From an uncultured Bacteroidales bacterium (lineage in GTDB: Bacteria > Bacteroidota > Bacteroidia > Bacteroidales > FEN-979), in contig CAISJJ010000134.1 in the NCBI GenBank assembly GCA_903885595.1, positions 1 through 35,133 on the forward strand: 35,133 nucleotides of DNA, given 5' to 3'. The notes beneath the pieces are model-generated. The model searched no databases. It had not been told where the DNA came from and worked only from the letters and a program-made list of their open reading frames with translations. A program made the translations under genes and the position numbers. Positions 32,448-35,133 of the stretch are shown piece by piece. Position 1 is the stretch's first letter, and each line of letters opens with the position of its first letter.

Positions 32448-33764
32448 ATGACCTGTTTAGTAAAAATTATTCTGAAGCCTGGGAAAGAGGCTGCAGTTAA
32501 ACGCTTTCATCCCTGGATCTTCTCAGGTGCCATTGGAAAAACAGAAGGAGCGCCACGGGAAGGGGATATCGTCGAGGTTAGAAGCGCGCATAATGAATTT
32601 CTTGCCTTAGGTCATTATCTGCCGGGATCCATTGCTGTTAAAATATTTTCGTTTGTTGCGGCCGAATCAAAGGATGGTTTCTGGAAAGCAAAGTTGAAAT
32701 CAGCATGGGAATTAAGGGACAGGCTTGGACTCACCAGAGGATCCATCACAAATGCATATCGCCTTGTTTTCTCCGAAGGAGATATGTTGCCAGGTTTGAT
32801 AATCGACTATTACAACGGGGTGGCTGTTATTCAGGTACACTCAATCGGGATGCAACGGTTGTTGCCTGTTTTTACAGATACGTTGGTGGAGTTGTATGGA
32901 AGCAAACTCCTCGCCGTTTACGACAAGAGCTCCGAGACAATGGAAAAGTCAAAACTCATAACCCGTAATTCCAAACTTTTTCTTAAAACAGGAAACTCAG
33001 CAGATCAAAAAGGTGCCATTGCCACAGTCCGTCAGTCTGCCAGTCCGCCAGTCCACCTTTCTGCCGCTTCTCCAACCTGCCAGTCATCTATTTCCTCCGA
33101 CCATTTTCTCTTCGGATCGTCAGGCCCGGTAGAAATTCTTGAGACAGGCCATCGCTTTACAGTTGATTTTATCCGTGGACAAAAAACCGGTTTCTTCCTT
33201 GATCAGCGGGGAAACCGGATGTTTGCACAGTTTTATGCGAAAGATAAAAAGGTGTTGAATGCATTTTGTTATTCAGGCGCCTTTTCGGTGTATGCATTGA
33301 AGGGAGGAGCCTCCCTGGTGCATTCCGTTGACAGTTCAAGGATGGCAATAGACTGGACTGAAGAAAACATCCGTATAAATGGGTGTGACCAGGGTCGGCA
33401 CAAGTCATTTGTGGCAGATATCAAACAGCATCTAGTTGAAACAGGTGAAAAATACGATATGATCATCCTTGATCCTCCGGCCTTTGCGAAAACACATCAC
33501 GTGACTAACAATGCCCTGCACGCATATGTCCACATCAATGTTGCAGCCATGAAACTTTTAAATCCAGGGGGATTGCTATTTACTTTTTCCTGTTCTCAAC
33601 CAATTTCAAGGGAGATGTTTCGCTCAGCGATCCAATCTGCTGCAATCGAAACCGGCCGCCAGGTCAGAATTTTACACCAGTTGTCGCAAGGCCCCGATCA
33701 TCCGGTCGGCATCTGCCACCCTGAGGGAGAATACCTTAAAGGTTTAATTGTTGAAGTGATGTAA
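32448..33764 (+). CDS. rlmI: RlmI-like class I SAM-dependent 23S rRNA methyltransferase with internal insertion
   Basis: 438 residues against the usual 390-400. The N-terminal PUA domain (KRFHPWIFSGAIGKTEG) is followed by the RlmI linker domain and a Rossmann methyltransferase: GQKTGFFLDQRGNR, SAM-binding NAFCYSGAFSVYALKGGA, acidic SVDSSRMAIDWTEENI and catalytic ILDPPAFAKT. It is expected to methylate a cytosine C5 in 23S rRNA. Between DKSSETMEKS and HFLFGSSGPVEILETGHRF about 45 low-complexity residues (roughly 168-221) intervene that are not expected in the family. Part of them is coded by octamer repeats at 33023-33054. The catalytic core lies after the insert and looks intact. Confidence 0.92.
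   Translation: MTCLVKIILKPGKEAAVKRFHPWIFSGAIGKTEGAPREGDIVEVRSAHNEFLALGHYLPGSIAVKIFSFVAAESKDGFWKAKLKSAWELRDRLGLTRGSITNAYRLVFSEGDMLPGLIIDYYNGVAVIQVHSIGMQRLLPVFTDTLVELYGSKLLAVYDKSSETMEKSKLITRNSKLFLKTGNSADQKGAIATVRQSASPPVHLSAASPTCQSSISSDHFLFGSSGPVEILETGHRFTVDFIRGQKTGFFLDQRGNRMFAQFYAKDKKVLNAFCYSGAFSVYALKGGASLVHSVDSSRMAIDWTEENIRINGCDQGRHKSFVADIKQHLVETGEKYDMIILDPPAFAKTHHVTNNALHAYVHINVAAMKLLNPGGLLFTFSCSQPISREMFRSAIQSAAIETGRQVRILHQLSQGPDHPVGICHPEGEYLKGLIVEVM
33023..33054. repeat. Octamer array (GCCAGTCC)4 inside the rlmI-like gene
   Basis: CACAGTCC, GTCAGTCT, GCCAGTCC, GCCAGTCC within the insertion, coding for TVRQSASPPV. The unit is close to GCCAGCTT and ACCAGTCA of the intergenic octamer arrays at 30189 and 12148. 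Less regular CTGCC/CCAGT pieces continue to about 33090. Confidence 0.82.
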
Positions 33765-33793
33765 TTTCATGAATTTCTTATATCACGCTTCTC

Positions 33794-33814
33794 TTTCCGG
33801 TATCCCGCATCCCG
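33794..33814. repeat. Short heptamer array (YATCCCG)
   Basis: TTTCCGG, TATCCCG, CATCCCG, with an isolated TATCACG at 33781, in the 58-base gap between the convergent rlmI-like and lipoprotein genes. Related to the GTCCCGY units in mfd; only three units, so it is less certain. Confidence 0.55.
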
Positions 33815-33822
33815 GTTATTGA

Positions 33823-34497
33823 TTACTGAATCATCACCTTTTTAACCACCGATTCATATCGCGTGATTATTTTGCCTCCTGCACTGGTTCCCTGCTGGAG
33901 CGGTAAAGTTGATTGCCGGTCGATTCTTATCCTGATCGGCACCCCCGAATTCCAAACCGATAATGCTCCGGCTGGGATCGTAAGCGACGTTGCGCCTGCC
34001 TGGTTTGTTGTGACTTCAGCAACAGGTAATACAATCCCAACGTGCATTGTAATTGATTCATTGCCACCACCACAGGGTGCGCCTTGCCAGGTAATTACAT
34101 TGTCCTTGTTTTTAAACAGTGTATCTATCGCTGGCAATTCAATTTGTCGTTCCAGGTTTGCCGTGTTGGTGTAGACCCGTTTCCATGGGTCCGAATAAAC
34201 GAAGGTTCCTGACGGAATCTGTTCATTGTCATAATTTGACTCGTAAAATGAATTAATAGTGTTCAGGTTCATGCTGTAACCGTTTAAGGTTACATAACTT
34301 GGAGAAGCAAGAATCACGCGGGTATACCAATCAGTATCATAAAACCGCACGCTGAAATGGGAATCATTGTTGTCGGCAGAATAAATGTACCAGAGTTCCT
34401 GCTGGATGTGATCAGGGTCAACAAATTCAGAGTTTTTCTTTTTACAGCTTACGAGCAGAATAATACCCATAAGGAGCAGACAGGTGAATTTTTTCAT
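33823..34497 (-). CDS. Hypothetical lipoprotein
   Basis: 224 residues. Lipoprotein signal MKKFTCLLLMGIILLVSC followed by KKKN. The mature part is beta-rich (HFSVRFYDTDWYTRVILA, VAEVTTNQAGATSLTIPAGAL, VWNSGVPIRIRIDR) and ends ESVVKKVMIQ. No family was recognised. It has no obvious partner except the T9SS protein upstream on the same strand (59-base gap). A TATATTTG box lies 23 bases upstream of the ATG. Confidence 0.72.
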   Translation of the reverse strand: MKKFTCLLLMGIILLVSCKKKNSEFVDPDHIQQELWYIYSADNNDSHFSVRFYDTDWYTRVILASPSYVTLNGYSMNLNTINSFYESNYDNEQIPSGTFVYSDPWKRVYTNTANLERQIELPAIDTLFKNKDNVITWQGAPCGGGNESITMHVGIVLPVAEVTTNQAGATSLTIPAGALSVWNSGVPIRIRIDRQSTLPLQQGTSAGGKIITRYESVVKKVMIQ

Positions 34498-34519
34498 AGG
34501 ATAACGGATTAGAATATAA

Positions 34520-34527
34520 CAAATATA
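34520..34527 (-). promoter_or_regulatory. Putative -7 box for the hypothetical lipoprotein
   Basis: Minus-strand TATATTTG fits TAnnTTTG at a plausible distance from the ATG at 34497. A TTG is present only 10 bases upstream of it, too close for a -33 element. Confidence 0.4.
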
Positions 34528-34556
34528 ACATTTTAATCAATCATGCGCTCCTTTCT

Positions 34557-35133
34557 CTATTTCACCAAAACCTTCCGGGTCGCCGAAAAATCTTTGCCGG
34601 ATGCCTTCAAGAGGTAAAGGCCTGTTACAAATCCGGAAAGATCGATTGTTGCAACAGCTGAAGCTGGAAAAATTGCTGACTTCACAAGCAACCCCCGACT
34701 GTCAAAAACCGTAATTGTATAAGGCTCTGTCAGTGTTTTTTCAAATAATACGTTAATTGTTCCATGCACAGGATTCGGATACACTGTTATTCCAATCTGA
34801 TTTTTTACTTCCGGAACCCCAATCGTTCGGTTGCCCTGTGCATACCATACCCCCCATTTGGCTTCGGAAATGAGCAGACTTGCACTTGTTGAAGCGGGAT
34901 GAATTTTGTCTGATGCCATTGGAAGCGAGGCGATGACCGATGATCCCTCATAGAGTGTGGAAAAGATGATCTGGTCATCCATCTTCGAATAATTTGGATA
35001 GCTTAGGGTTGAACCATTGCTGAAAACCTCTATAAAATCGCCGGTTTCGAGATTGGAGGCCAGCACAAGAACCGAATTATCCGCTGCATCAACGTAATCA
35101 AACGCACAAATGGCTGGTGAATTTTTTGATAAG
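34557..35133 (-). CDS. C-terminal part of a T9SS-secreted beta-propeller-like protein, partial
   Basis: The reading frame is open to the window edge (about 191 codons), so the start is missing; an internal GTG at 35066 is not a real start because coding sequence with propeller character continues before it. Segments such as DAADNSVLVLASNLETGD and NYSKMDDQIIFSTLYEGSSV resemble TolB/PD40-type propeller blades. The last 80 residues (ITVYPNPVHGTINVLFE, FDSRGLLVKSAIF, LSGFVTGLYLLKA, TRKVLVK) form a type A T9SS sorting domain. A secreted or surface-attached protein; function unknown. Confidence 0.8.
   Translation of the reverse strand, partial: LSKNSPAICAFDYVDAADNSVLVLASNLETGDFIEVFSNGSTLSYPNYSKMDDQIIFSTLYEGSSVIASLPMASDKIHPASTSASLLISEAKWGVWYAQGNRTIGVPEVKNQIGITVYPNPVHGTINVLFEKTLTEPYTITVFDSRGLLVKSAIFPASAVATIDLSGFVTGLYLLKASGKDFSATRKVLVK

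Overview
The window reads as chromosomal DNA of a Bacteroidota (Bacteroidetes) bacterium, most likely an uncultivated Bacteroidales/Bacteroidia-type lineage. The evidence is type IX secretion (T9SS) C-terminal sorting domains on three secreted proteins, a TonB-dependent receptor with an N-terminal carboxypeptidase-regulatory-like domain, many SxxC-type lipoproteins, PorT-like outer-membrane barrels, and repeated TAnnTTTG promoter boxes, with a TTTG -33 element in the best case. No rRNA, tRNA, insertion sequence, prophage or CRISPR array was recognised. No gene-free stretch exceeds 300 bases.

Layout. 1-3.3 kb, minus strand: truncated BNR/sortilin-like secreted protein, mtnA, a lipoprotein and an outer-membrane barrel. 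3.3-5.5 kb, minus: serS, then the rplU-rpmA ribosomal operon with a good promoter and terminator. 5.6-7.6 kb, plus: ABC-F ATPase. 7.7-12 kb, minus: an RND/MMPL exporter, rfbA and a polyprenyl diphosphate synthase, probably one transcript. 12.2-14.6 kb, plus: a 2-hydroxyacid dehydrogenase and a PPi-type phosphofructokinase. 14.6-16 kb, minus: aspartate kinase. 16-20.7 kb, plus: fructose-1,6-bisphosphatase class 1 followed 7 bases later by mfd. 20.7-27.3 kb, plus: a secretion/uptake block of lamin-tail-like T9SS protein, TonB-dependent receptor and phospholipase-D-like T9SS protein. 27.4-30.1 kb, plus: polyprenol-phosphate mannosyltransferase-like GT2, dihydroorotase and a MORN-repeat lipoprotein. 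30.3-32.3 kb, minus: secreted endonuclease/exonuclease/phosphatase protein and coiled-coil lipoprotein. 32.4-33.8 kb, plus: RlmI-type methyltransferase. 33.8-35.1 kb, minus: a lipoprotein and the C-terminal end of another T9SS protein.

The genes are mostly housekeeping (translation, glycolysis/gluconeogenesis, pyrimidine and amino-acid synthesis, isoprenoid and sugar-nucleotide supply, transcription-coupled repair) mixed with envelope genes. The PPi-type PFK and FBPase lie about 1.5 kb apart and both act at the fructose-6-phosphate/fructose-1,6-bisphosphate step.

The most unusual content is not a gene. At least fourteen short tandem arrays with 7-bp or 8-bp units are scattered through the window. 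They belong to a few related unit families that recur in both orientations. They sit mostly between genes, often convergent ones, but also lie inside genes: two repeat-built peptide insertions in mfd, one in the rlmI-like gene, and one array that supplies the stop codon of the dehydrogenase. Separate GC-rich palindromes of repetitive (REP-like) appearance occupy other gaps. Together they look like a short-repeat system that invades both intergenic and coding DNA, comparable in style to cyanobacterial STRR heptanucleotide repeats and rickettsial in-gene palindromic elements.
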